Shown: one piece after another, positions 21,525-29,293 of the stretch | How positions within the stretch are numbered: the stretch's first letter is position 1 | Layout of the letters: the number at the start of each line of letters is the position of its first letter | Source: Nannocystis exedens | GTDB taxonomy: Bacteria > Myxococcota_A > Polyangia > Nannocystales > Nannocystaceae | Length of the DNA: 64,000 nucleotides | Direction: 5' to 3' | Assembly: GCF_002343915.1 (NCBI RefSeq) | Contig: NZ_NETK01000001.1 | Location: 496,001-560,000, forward strand | Notes under the pieces: generated by a model | Seen by the model: only the letters and a program-made list of their open reading frames with translations | Database searches by the model: none | Told to the model about the DNA's origin: nothing | Translations under genes and position numbers: made by a program

Positions 21525-21981
21525 CGGACGCCCTCCGCCACGCCCGCAGAGTAGACCGCCGCGCGCGCCCGCGGGGGCTCGATCCGCCGCGCCGAACCGC
21601 GCCTCCGGCTCCGCGCACCTGCGCGCCCTCGCGCCCGCGAATCAGCCCCCGATCGAGCTGCCCGGAACATGTCTTTTCAAACATGCCCTTTCGGACATTA
21701 CGAAATGGTCACCCGCGGCCCCGATTCTGGTCCCCGCCGCTTCGGCCGCGCCGGGCGAGCCGTCCGCGGAAGAGAGGGTCGCGCCGCCCCCAGGAGCCGA
21801 CGACCCGCGCGCCTTGACGCCGGACGCCCGACCTGCCCGCACACCGAGCCTCACCGCTCCTGTCACCGTCAGCGACCGACCGGGCCGAGCGCCGAGCCCG
21901 GCCTGCCCTCACGCCGAGCCTCGCCGCCTTGTATTCCGCCGGCGAGCGGCCGGAACGAGCGCCTCGCACGGCCGGCAGCCT
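21525..21981. other. Gene-free stretch with palindromes
   Basis: About 460 bases between the aminotransferase start and the end of the first Cys-rich lipoprotein gene. It holds a palindrome cluster (21667-21698) and two similar strings, accgagcctcaccgctcc (near 21844) and gccgagcctcgccgcctt (near 21912). No gene was supported. Confidence 0.5.
21667..21698. repeat. Dispersed palindrome pair
   Basis: acatgtcttttcaaacatgc followed by cctttcggacat: two overlapping inverted half-sites of the ACATGTCC family, with T-rich spacers. Confidence 0.7.
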
Positions 21982-22623
21982 TCACAGCGAGTTTTGCAGC
22001 ACGCACTCGCCCGCGACGCAGCGCGCGACCTTGGCCGTACACTGGTCGATCGCCACGCACGGCACCTCGTCGGGCGGCACCGGGCACTGCGCCAGCGCCT
22101 CGAGGCAGTCGCCCGCGATCGCCAGCTCGCGCCCCCCGAGCTCGCAGGGACAGCAACCGCCGACCACCTTGGTGCAGTCCTCGTCGCTGACGCAGCCGCA
22201 GCGCGGCTCCTGCTTGCACCGGCACACCTCGCAGCCGCGTTCGTCGACCTCGAACCCGAACGGGCACAGCAGCTTGCACACCACCGGCTGGCACTGCGCG
22301 GCCGCGTCGACGCAGACCCCGCCGCCGCAGTCGAGGCTGCAGATCGTCTGCCCCGTCTGCGGGTCGCAGGTGCACAGCGACGGCACGCACTGCGGGCCCT
22401 TCTGGCACACCTGTCCTTCGGGACACCCGGACTGCACGCACCCCGGCTGCCTGAACCCCTCGCACAACCCTCCCGTGGTCGCCGTGTCGGCCCCGGTCGT
22501 CTCCGCCGTCACCTCCGCCGCCACCGGCACCGCCCGGGCCGCCCGCACCGCCACGCCGGGCGGCAGGATGTCGCACGCCAGCGCCGCCACCGACAGGACC
22601 GCCGACAAGAGCAGAGATCGCAT
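21982..22623 (-). CDS. Cys-rich antistasin-like lipoprotein, paralogue 1
   Basis: 213 residues from MRSLLLSAVLSVAALACDIL, a lipoprotein signal with lipobox ALAC; an AAGGAG lies 8-9 bases upstream, fixing the start. After a short linker the protein is packed with Cys: GCPEGQVCQKGPQCVPSLC, then DCGGGVCVD and CKLLCPFGFEVDERGCEVCR, a spacing typical of antistasin-type protease-inhibitor modules. A second half reads GCCPCELGGRELAIAGDCLE with further Cys to the end. Some antistasin modules inhibit serine proteases; whether this one does is unknown. Strongly similar in layout to the next gene (23285-24160). GCPEGQV is encoded by a TTCG-looped palindrome at 22412-22425. Confidence 0.85.
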   Translation of the reverse strand: MRSLLLSAVLSVAALACDILPPGVAVRAARAVPVAAEVTAETTGADTATTGGLCEGFRQPGCVQSGCPEGQVCQKGPQCVPSLCTCDPQTGQTICSLDCGGGVCVDAAAQCQPVVCKLLCPFGFEVDERGCEVCRCKQEPRCGCVSDEDCTKVVGGCCPCELGGRELAIAGDCLEALAQCPVPPDEVPCVAIDQCTAKVARCVAGECVLQNSL

Positions 22624-23284
22624 GATCGAACTCCTTCGACGCAGCGTGGCCCGGCCGCCCGCGCGCGCAAACCCGCGAGCCGCCCGCCGTCCGCCGCCCG
22701 CCCGGCGCCCGCGAGCCTCCGCTCGGCCCGCTGCCCCTCCCAGCGCCCGAGCCGCGGCGGCCCGCCCGCCCCGCGGCCCGAGCCGCTCGTCCTCCAGGGC
22801 ATGTCTATGACACCATGTCTGGGAAGACATGCTCTTCAAGGCATGTCCAGGAGCATCGACTGTACGCGCGCGGCCCGGGCAGAGGCGTCGCGCGCGGCGC
22901 AGCTGTCCACCCGCACCCCAATGCGGCCCTCCCGAATTCTCACTCGCCAGCCAGCCCCCGCTCGCCGCGGCACCGGCTCGCGTGCGTCGCGCGGCGGCGC
23001 TCGAATCGCGCGGCCGCCTGCTCGAGCCGGGCGGCCGCCATGGTCGGGCGACGGAGCTCGGTTCCGGCGTTGCCCGTGCCGGTGAGGTCGTCGCCGGTGT
23101 CGGGTGGCCGCCTCCGCGAGCGGCACCACCGGACCCGGCCAGCGCTGAGGCATCGCGACGAAAAAGCAGGCTTGCCTCCGCACGCACATCGCCGCGACGG
23201 CAGTGCAGAGGTGGACCCCGGGCACGACAGCTTCAGCGACGCACCACCCGCCGGCGCCCCCGGCGACGCCCCCTCGGCCCCGCC
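22624..23284. other. Gene-free stretch between the two Cys-rich lipoprotein genes
   Basis: About 660 bases, extremely GC-rich, between two paralogous genes on the same strand. It contains a dense palindrome cluster (22798-22856). No coding region, RNA or clear promoter was recognised; paralogue 1 has its ribosome site at the left end of this gap. Confidence 0.5.
22798..22856. repeat. Cluster of dispersed palindromes
   Basis: Consecutive half-sites: ggcatgtctatgacaccatgtc, tgggaagacatgctcttcaa, ggcatgtccaggagcatc. At least five CATG cores occur in about 60 bases, in the middle of the gap between the paralogous lipoprotein genes. Confidence 0.8.
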
Positions 23285-24160
23285 CTACTGCAGCGCGCAC
23301 TGCCCCTGCACGCACACCGCCTGCGCGTCGGTGCAGAGGTAGACCGCCGGGCACAGCACCTGGTCGGGCGGCAGCGGGCACGGCTCGAGCTGGTCGACGC
23401 AGGCCGCGGCGACGGCGACCTCGGTGCCGCCCATGTTGCACGAGCAGCAGCCCGGGCTGGCCTTGACGCAGTCGGCGTCGCTCTGGCAGCCGCAGGCCGG
23501 CGGCTCGTTGCAGGCGCAGATCTCGCAACCCATCTCGTCCTTCTTGAACCCGAACTCGCAGAACAGGTCGCACGCCACCGGGTCGCACAACGCCGCGTCG
23601 ACGCAGGTGCCGCCGCCGCAGTCGGCCGTGCAGGTGATCTGCTGCGTCTCCTCGTCGCAGATGCACGCCGACGGCACGCAATCGACCTCGAAGTTGCACT
23701 CCTGTCCTTCGGGACAGCCCTTGTCGATGCACCCCGGCTGCTCGAACCCGTCGCACACGTTGCCGCCGGTGCTCGTCTCCCCCGTCGTCGACGTCGTCTC
23801 GCCGGTCGTGGTCGTCTCCGCCGTCGTCTCGCCGGTCGTGCTCGTGGTCGTCGTCTCACCGGTGGTCGTCTCGCCGGTGGTCGTCGTGCTGGTCGTCGTC
23901 GTCTCGCCCGTGGTCTGCGGGCCGCCGCTCGTGGTCGTCCCCTCGGTCTCCCCGCCGGTGTTCCCGCCCTCCGTCGGCCCGCCCGACCCGGTCGTCGTCG
24001 CGGCGCTGCCCGAGCTCGTGTCGGCGGTCGCCGCCGTGCTCGCGGCGGTCTCGCCGGTCTCGCCGGCCTCGGTGGTGCCGCCGCTCTGGCCGCAGCCGAG
24101 CCCCAGCCACAGCGCTGCACAGCTCGCTGCGCGCGCCCATCCATCGTGCTTGCTCGTCAT
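23285..24160 (-). CDS. Cys-rich antistasin-like lipoprotein with Thr-rich stalk, paralogue 2
   Basis: 291 residues from MTSKHDGWARAASCAALWLG; the start has an AAGGAG 14 bases upstream, and a lipobox LGLGC gives an acylated Cys. A long Thr/Glu/Gly/Ser stalk follows (about residues 26-135, with repeats of T-T-G-E-T-T). The Cys-rich head matches paralogue 1: CDGFEQPGCIDKGCPEGQEC, DCGGGTCVDAALC, CDLFCEFGFKKDEMGCEICA and GCCSCNMGGTEVAVAAACVD. A surface-exposed head on a flexible stalk is the natural reading. The palindrome 23702-23717 (CTGTCC-TTCG-GGACAG) encodes the GCPEGQ segment. Function unknown; protease inhibition is suggested only by the antistasin-like spacing. Confidence 0.86.
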   Translation of the reverse strand: MTSKHDGWARAASCAALWLGLGCGQSGGTTEAGETGETAASTAATADTSSGSAATTTGSGGPTEGGNTGGETEGTTTSGGPQTTGETTTTSTTTTGETTTGETTTTSTTGETTAETTTTGETTSTTGETSTGGNVCDGFEQPGCIDKGCPEGQECNFEVDCVPSACICDEETQQITCTADCGGGTCVDAALCDPVACDLFCEFGFKKDEMGCEICACNEPPACGCQSDADCVKASPGCCSCNMGGTEVAVAAACVDQLEPCPLPPDQVLCPAVYLCTDAQAVCVQGQCALQ

Positions 24161-24287
24161 CGCTAATTTAAACTCCTTCATCGCCGGCATAGCCGACCCC
24201 GCCGGACCCGACAAGCGACGCACGGCGCCTCTCACCGCATCGCCGCCGTCCTGCAGCCCCGGGCCCACGCGGGCGCATCCGGCGGGT

Positions 24288-25310
24288 CTACACCCGCACC
24301 ACGGCGCAGGGCGGCGGCGCGCCCGGCAGCTGCAGGCAATAGGCGACGAACGCCGCGAACACCGGCCGCGCGCGCCCCTCGGTCGGCAGCGCGTGCAGGT
24401 GCAGCGCAGGCACCACGTTGACCTCGAGCAACAGCGCCGCGCCGGCGGCCTCGGCGGGCGGGCGCGTGAACGCAACCATCGGCCCGCGAAGGTCGACCCC
24501 GCCGACGTCGACCCCCAGCAGATCACACGCCGACGCCGCGACCGCCAGCCACTCGGGGTGGACCTCGTCGGTTCGATCGATCACCGCCAGCTCCTCGCCC
24601 GTGATCTCGACCTCGCGCCCGGCCGGAATCGGCGCGTCGAGCTCCAGCCCGTAGACCTCGAGGTGGCCCTCGAGATCCTCCTCCGCCTCGATCTGGTCCA
24701 TGGGACAGAGGCTCGGCGCCGCCCACGTGCCGCGCCGCGGGTCGCGGTTCAGCGCCGCCACCTGCGCCTCGGCGCTGCGGCCGGCCTCGAGCCTCGGCCG
24801 CACCACTTCGGCCGCCGCGATCGCCTGCCCGCCGATCACCGCCACCCGCAGGTTCGTCCCGGCGATGAACGGCTCGACCAGCACCTCCTCGTCGAGGTCG
24901 ATCGCGCGGGCTCGGTCGCGCGCGCGCGCCAGCGTCGCCAGGTCGCGCACGTCGGTCGCCACCCCGACCCCGCGGTTCCCCCAGTTGGGCTTTACGACCA
25001 GCCGCCCGTGGCGCGCCAGCAGATCGCGCACCGCCGGCCCGTGGATGTCGCCGGCCTCGTCGACCAGCACCCCCTCGGCGCACGGCAGCCCGCGCGCCCG
25101 CAGCAGCTCGCGGCTCAGGTGCTTGTTGTTCGCCAGGCCCTGGGCCACCTGCGTCAGGAACGGCGAGCGCGTCTTGCTGACGATCGCCCGCCGCTCGCCG
25201 AGCGACAGGCGCATGAAGTAGTCGGTGTGCTCGCGCCCGAGCGGCTCGGCGCGGGCCCCGAGGCCCTCCGCCGCCGCGACGATCAGCTGGTTCGTCCTGC
25301 TCCAGACCAT
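24288..25310 (-). CDS. Stand-alone ATP-grasp ligase resembling the cyanophycin synthetase ATP-grasp domain
   Basis: 340 residues. Middle segments NNKHLSRELLRARGLPCAEG, RLVVKPNWGNRGVGVATDV and VEPFIAGTNLRVAVIGGQAI form the ATP-grasp N and central lobes. The end, ACDLLGVDVGGVDLRGP with LLLEVNVVPALHLHALPTEG, closely follows the metal-binding part of cyanophycin synthetase (EVN-x-x-P). The Mur-ligase half of cyanophycin synthetase and its N-terminal domain are missing. ATP-grasp enzymes join a carboxylate to an amine. As the last gene of a Fur-boxed operon with an aminopropyltransferase, it may couple an amino acid to a polyamine; this is inference. Its ATG follows an AAAGGGACATGTCCGT ribosome-site/palindrome combination. 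Confidence 0.85.
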   Translation of the reverse strand: MVWSRTNQLIVAAAEGLGARAEPLGREHTDYFMRLSLGERRAIVSKTRSPFLTQVAQGLANNKHLSRELLRARGLPCAEGVLVDEAGDIHGPAVRDLLARHGRLVVKPNWGNRGVGVATDVRDLATLARARDRARAIDLDEEVLVEPFIAGTNLRVAVIGGQAIAAAEVVRPRLEAGRSAEAQVAALNRDPRRGTWAAPSLCPMDQIEAEEDLEGHLEVYGLELDAPIPAGREVEITGEELAVIDRTDEVHPEWLAVAASACDLLGVDVGGVDLRGPMVAFTRPPAEAAGAALLLEVNVVPALHLHALPTEGRARPVFAAFVAYCLQLPGAPPPCAVVRV

Positions 25311-25312
25311 AC

Positions 25313-25375
25313 GGACATGTCCCTTTAAACCTGGCCTAATCGCCCTGTCCTCGGGGACCTGTCGTATAGGACAGC
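25313..25375. repeat. Dispersed palindromes at the aminopropyltransferase/ATP-grasp gene junction
   Basis: ggacatgtccc directly upstream (minus sense) of the ATP-grasp start, then ccctgtcctcggggacctg and cgtataggacag inside the last codons of the aminopropyltransferase gene. The elements span the 25-base intergenic gap within the operon. Confidence 0.75.
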
Positions 25376-26256
25376 AGCTCGCCGTCGCCGGTGATCACCG
25401 CGCCCGGCTGCTCGATGCGGCGGCGCAGGATCGGCGGCAGCTCGAGCGCGGCGCGGTGGCTGACCGGCGTGTACCACTGCAGCTCGCCGAGCGCGGCGAT
25501 CCGGGCGGCGAGGTCGGGCGGTTCGGCCTCGAGCGGCCGGCGCGACATCAGGGCGAAGCCCCACAGGCAGTGGAACGACGGCACGAAGCCGTGGGCGAAG
25601 CGGACGTGGGGGAACACCGCCTGCAGCGTGCTGCGGACCGTGCGGGCCAGCTTGAGGTCGAGCGGGTCGAGCTCGCCGGCCTGCAGCACGCACACCCCGT
25701 CCCCGGCCAGCGCGCGCAGCACCAGCTCGAAGAACCGGGTCGAGAACAGCGCCGCCGACGGCCCCTCGTCGGTCGGGTCGGTGACGTCGAGGACGATCGC
25801 GTCGAAGCTGCCCGGCTCGGCCCGACGCAGCGTGTCGAAGATGTCCTCGGTGCGCAGCTCGACCCGCGGGTCGTCGAGGCTGCCGGCGTGCCACGACGGC
25901 AGGTGCTCCTTGCACAGCGCCACCACCTCCGCGTCGAGGTCGACCGACACGACCTTTTCGACCGAGCGGTGACGGAGGATCTCCCGCAGCGCCGCGCCCT
26001 CGCCCGTCCCGCCGACCAGCACCCGCCGCGGCCGGCCGTGCAGCACCAGCGCCGGGTGGACCAGCGCCTCGTGGTAGAGCGCCTCGTCGGCCTCGGCCGA
26101 CTGGACCAGCCCGTCGAGGAACAAGATCCGCCCGTACGCGCTCGTGTCGGCGACGATCGCCTCCTGGTACCGCGTCTTGATGTGCGCGACCAGGCGCTCG
26201 ACGCTGTAGAGGATCGACACGCCCTCGATCTCGGGCTCTTGCAGCACCAGGTGCAT
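25336..26256 (-). CDS. Polyamine aminopropyltransferase (spermidine/thermospermine synthase family)
   Basis: Transfers aminopropyl from decarboxylated S-adenosylmethionine to an amine. In 306 residues it has LDGLVQSAEADEALYHEALV (the DE-YHE segment), the nucleotide loop GGTGEGAALREILRH, VVSVDLDAEVVALC, and LDVTDPTDEGPSAALFSTRF with the catalytic Asp pair. The GEG loop and D-x-TDP motif are those I associate with the thermospermine/agmatine aminopropyltransferase subgroup rather than classic GDG/SSDP spermidine synthases. An AAGGA ribosome site precedes MHLVLQEPE. It lies 18 bases after the PepSY gene in a TonB-receptor operon, an unusual place for a housekeeping polyamine gene, so a specialised product is possible. 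No S-adenosylmethionine decarboxylase is nearby. Confidence 0.9.
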   Translation of the reverse strand: MHLVLQEPEIEGVSILYSVERLVAHIKTRYQEAIVADTSAYGRILFLDGLVQSAEADEALYHEALVHPALVLHGRPRRVLVGGTGEGAALREILRHRSVEKVVSVDLDAEVVALCKEHLPSWHAGSLDDPRVELRTEDIFDTLRRAEPGSFDAIVLDVTDPTDEGPSAALFSTRFFELVLRALAGDGVCVLQAGELDPLDLKLARTVRSTLQAVFPHVRFAHGFVPSFHCLWGFALMSRRPLEAEPPDLAARIAALGELQWYTPVSHRAALELPPILRRRIEQPGAVITGDGELLSYTTGPRGQGD

Positions 26257-26274
26257 TCGCGTCTGTCCTTTCGC

Positions 26275-26757
26275 TCAGCCGCGCGAGCGGCGGCGGCTGA
26301 CGATCATACCGAGGCCGGTGACGACCAGCGCGAGCATCCCGAGGCCCGCGGCCAGCGCGGCGGCCTGCCCCGGCAGACCGACGATCTCGCCGGTGTGCAG
26401 CTTGAACAGCAGCTGCGTCAGCCCGCCCGCGGTGCGCCGGCGCTCGATCAGCGCCCCGTCGCCGGCGAAGTAGAGCACCGTCTCGTCGTCGTCGTCGACC
26501 CAGAACACCCACGGCTCGTCGGGCTCGGTGGCCAGGCCGATGTCGGTGATCACCTCGTCGCCGGCCTCGCGCTGGGCGCGCGCCAGCAGCTCCATCAGCG
26601 GCAGAGGCTGCTCGATCACCGGGGCCGACGGTGGCGGCGTCTTCATGCAGCCGCGGAACACCAGGATCGCCCCCGTCAACGCGATCACCGCGAACACCGC
26701 CGACAGCGTCGCGCCGACCGCCTGGTGCAGCTTGAACAGCCTTCTCCGCGTGCTCAT
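26275..26757 (-). CDS. PepSY-associated transmembrane protein
   Basis: 160 residues: MSTRRRLFKLHQAVGATLSA opens into a first membrane helix (AVFAVIALTGAILVFRG), then a periplasmic PepSY-like segment (EVITDIGLATEPDEPWVFWV, LLFKLHTGEIVGLPGQ) and a C-terminal helix (AAGLGMLALVVTGLGMIV) with a basic end. Such small PepSY proteins are frequent next to TonB-dependent siderophore receptors, where some act as periplasmic or inner-membrane ferric-siderophore reductases or accessory factors. Its ribosome site GGAG lies exactly in the 4-base loop of a dispersed palindrome (26763-26780). Third gene of the Fur-boxed operon. Confidence 0.88.
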   Translation of the reverse strand: MSTRRRLFKLHQAVGATLSAVFAVIALTGAILVFRGCMKTPPPSAPVIEQPLPLMELLARAQREAGDEVITDIGLATEPDEPWVFWVDDDDETVLYFAGDGALIERRRTAGGLTQLLFKLHTGEIVGLPGQAAALAAGLGMLALVVTGLGMIVSRRRSRG

Positions 26758-26761
26758 AGGG

Positions 26762-26810
26762 GCATGTCCCTCCGGACATGCTCTTCAAAGCATGTCCTCA
26801 AAGCATGGCC
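26762..26810. repeat. Dispersed palindromes carrying the PepSY ribosome binding site
   Basis: 26763-26780 is CATGTCC-ctcc-GGACATG, a perfect 7-bp stem; on the minus strand the loop is GGAG, 12 bases before the PepSY ATG. Further half-sites (gctcttcaaagcatgtcctc, aaagcatgg) continue into the end of the TonB receptor gene. Confidence 0.85.
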
Positions 26811-29287
26811 CCCCACGTGCGCCAGAACCACCGCTCGATCCGGCGCACCCCGGCGGTCCAGACCCGGCGGTCGACCTTGCCGCGCCTCCAGCTCGCGCGG
26901 GCCTGCTCGCCGGCCTTGCCGCGGATCCACTCGTGGGCGAAGCCCAGGTTGAAGTAGAACGTCCGCGGGCGCATGGCCAGGATGCCGCCGTTGATGTCGT
27001 CGGAGCGGGTGAACCACTGCTCGTTCAGCAGGTTCTTGACGCCGACGGTCGCCTCGAGCCGCCAGCCTGCGGGCAGGCCGGCGCGGTAGCCGAGCCACGC
27101 GCCCATCAGCGTGTAGGCCGGCATCGTCCCGACCTCGCCGGTCGCGCGCGGGGCGTCCCAGTTGGCGTAGTCGGTGTACTGCTTGTCGACGAACTCGACC
27201 TTGGTGCCGACGCGCAGGCCGAACGGCGCCTCGTAGCTGGCCGAGCCCCACACCTCGTGCGCCGGGTACCACGGCATGCGGTTGCCGGTGTAGAGGTCGC
27301 GCAGCACGCGGCTGCCGTTGTACGCGTAGCCGACGTTGAGCTCGAGCCCGTCGACCTTCTCCCACACCTCGCCGGGCAGCCACTCGAGGTCGACCTCGGC
27401 GCCGTAGGTGTGGGCCGCCGGGATGATGTCGATCGCGTTCTCGCCCTCGTCGCGCAGGTTGTTGAAGTAGCGGTACCAGCCGTCGACGGTCGCGTACACC
27501 CCGCCGAGCTCCATCAGCTTCACGCCGGCCTCGACGGTGTCGGCCAGCTCGGGCTTGATGAAGCGCAGCGCCCGGCCCATCGCCTCCCCGGGGTTGATCG
27601 GCTGGATCGCCCCCGACAGGTAGCTCGGGGCCCCGAACGAGCGCCCGTAGCCGAGGTAGAGCCCGACGTGGTCGCCGCCGTACCACAGCGACGCGGCCGG
27701 CAGCGGCCCGCCGTACAGCGGCCGCGGGTAGCTCAGGCCCTCGAGCACGTTGTAAAAGCTCTGCTTGGTCAGCTCGAGGCGCACGCCGCCGGTCAGCACG
27801 AGCTTGGTGTCGAGCAGGTAGATCTTGTCCTCGAGGTACAGCGAGTAGCCGCCGATCCGGCCGTCGAAGCAGCGCAGCGCGTTGGGCGAGCCCTCCGGCA
27901 GGATCGTCCCGCGCGGGCACACGCGCGAGTCGCCGTCGGCCTCGAGCTTGTCGCCCGGGCGCTCGGGGAACTCGACGCGGAAGCCGCGGATCCGCGCCGT
28001 CTCGAACACCCCGCGGGTGCCGATCGAGAGGTCGTGGAAGCCGCCGCGGTGGCGCACGCGGAACGCGTAGCGCGGCTCGATGCCGACCACGTCGAACGCC
28101 CGCGGTTGCACGAGCAGGAACGTCGGCGCCGCGCCGAGGTTGCGGTCCTCGTTGGTCGCCTGGACCACGCGCCGCAGCGTGTGGCTGTAGAACGCGATCA
28201 CCTGCAGCTCGTGCTCGGCCCTGGGCCGCCAGTGCAGCTTGAGGCTCGTGCCCTCGCGGTGGCCGTTGAAGCTGTCGTACGGGCGGATGCTGGCGAACCG
28301 GTCCTTCTCGTAGGTCTCGGAGTCGACGCCGCCGGGGAGGTTGGTCTTCTCCCAGAACAGGTGCGTGCTCGACAGCAGCTCGAGCCGCTTCGTCACCGGC
28401 ACCGCGAACTTGAGGATCCCGCCGTGGCTCTGGAACTCGCTGTGCTCGCGGTACGTCTTGCCGAACCGCGGCGCGTACTCGACGTAGACGCCGATGCCCC
28501 TGTGCGTGCCGCCGTACGAGGCCGCCGCGCCGGCGTCGCCGAACTGGTCCGACTGGGCGAACACCGCCACCGTCGGGTTCTTCGGGATCGGGTGCGAGAC
28601 CATGTTGAACACGCCGCCGGACGTCCACGGCCCGAAGCGCACCGACGAGCCGCCGCGCACCGTGTCGACGCGGGCGATCTGGAACAGCGACAGCGGGAAC
28701 AGCACCATCGACGGCGCGCCGTACGGCGCCGGCGCCACCGGCACCTCGTCGAGCAGCACCGTCGCCTGCTCCGACAGCCGCGGGTCGGCGCCGCGGACCG
28801 CCAGGTTCAGCTTGGTCGCCGACGTCCCGAGCCCCGACGCGCCCTCGACCGCGCGCACGCCCGGGACCTTGTCGAGCAGCTCCGCCACCCCGCTCGCGCC
28901 CTGGGCCTTCGACTGGTCGACGTCGACCACCTGCCGCCCGCCCGCGTGGCGGTGGGCGTCGACCCGGGTCGAGCGGCCGAGCAGGTCGGTCGTCACCTCG
29001 ATGTCGCGCGACTCGCCCGGCAGCAGCTCGCCGCCGGTCGCCGCGGGCGCGCTCGCGGGCGCGCTCGCGGGCGCGCTCGCGACCGGCGCCCCCGGGCTCG
29101 CCTGCTCGCCGGCGCCGTCGCCCGCCGCGCCTGGCTCTTCGGGCATGCTCTTCGGGACAGGTCCCTTGGAGAATGTCCAATCGGGCCTGTCCTCCGGGGC
29201 AGCTACGTCCGGCGCCGCGTCCGGCCCGTCGTACGCGCGCGGGTCGGCCGCCAGCAGCAGGGCGAGGTGGAGCGCGAGCGACGACAC
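26798..29287 (-). CDS. TonB-dependent outer-membrane receptor (FecA/siderophore type)
   Basis: 829 residues, GTG start 6 bases after the upstream lipoprotein stop. After a short signal-like start (MSSLALHLALLLAADPRAYD) and an Ala/Pro linker, the plug domain runs from about 90 to 230: VAELLDKVPGVRAVEG, LAVRGADPRLSEQATVLLDE and RVDTVRGGSSVRFGPWTSGG. A 22-strand-type barrel follows to TFYFNLGFAHEW, where receptors normally end. Here about 45 basic/Trp-rich residues continue (RASWRRGKVDRRVWTAGVRR). It takes up a large iron-type chelate using TonB energy. Fur-like box upstream of the operon supports an iron ligand. The actual ligand is unknown. Confidence 0.94.
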   Translation of the reverse strand: MSSLALHLALLLAADPRAYDGPDAAPDVAAPEDRPDWTFSKGPVPKSMPEEPGAAGDGAGEQASPGAPVASAPASAPASAPAATGGELLPGESRDIEVTTDLLGRSTRVDAHRHAGGRQVVDVDQSKAQGASGVAELLDKVPGVRAVEGASGLGTSATKLNLAVRGADPRLSEQATVLLDEVPVAPAPYGAPSMVLFPLSLFQIARVDTVRGGSSVRFGPWTSGGVFNMVSHPIPKNPTVAVFAQSDQFGDAGAAASYGGTHRGIGVYVEYAPRFGKTYREHSEFQSHGGILKFAVPVTKRLELLSSTHLFWEKTNLPGGVDSETYEKDRFASIRPYDSFNGHREGTSLKLHWRPRAEHELQVIAFYSHTLRRVVQATNEDRNLGAAPTFLLVQPRAFDVVGIEPRYAFRVRHRGGFHDLSIGTRGVFETARIRGFRVEFPERPGDKLEADGDSRVCPRGTILPEGSPNALRCFDGRIGGYSLYLEDKIYLLDTKLVLTGGVRLELTKQSFYNVLEGLSYPRPLYGGPLPAASLWYGGDHVGLYLGYGRSFGAPSYLSGAIQPINPGEAMGRALRFIKPELADTVEAGVKLMELGGVYATVDGWYRYFNNLRDEGENAIDIIPAAHTYGAEVDLEWLPGEVWEKVDGLELNVGYAYNGSRVLRDLYTGNRMPWYPAHEVWGSASYEAPFGLRVGTKVEFVDKQYTDYANWDAPRATGEVGTMPAYTLMGAWLGYRAGLPAGWRLEATVGVKNLLNEQWFTRSDDINGGILAMRPRTFYFNLGFAHEWIRGKAGEQARASWRRGKVDRRVWTAGVRRIERWFWRTWGAML

Positions 29288-29293
29288 GACGGC

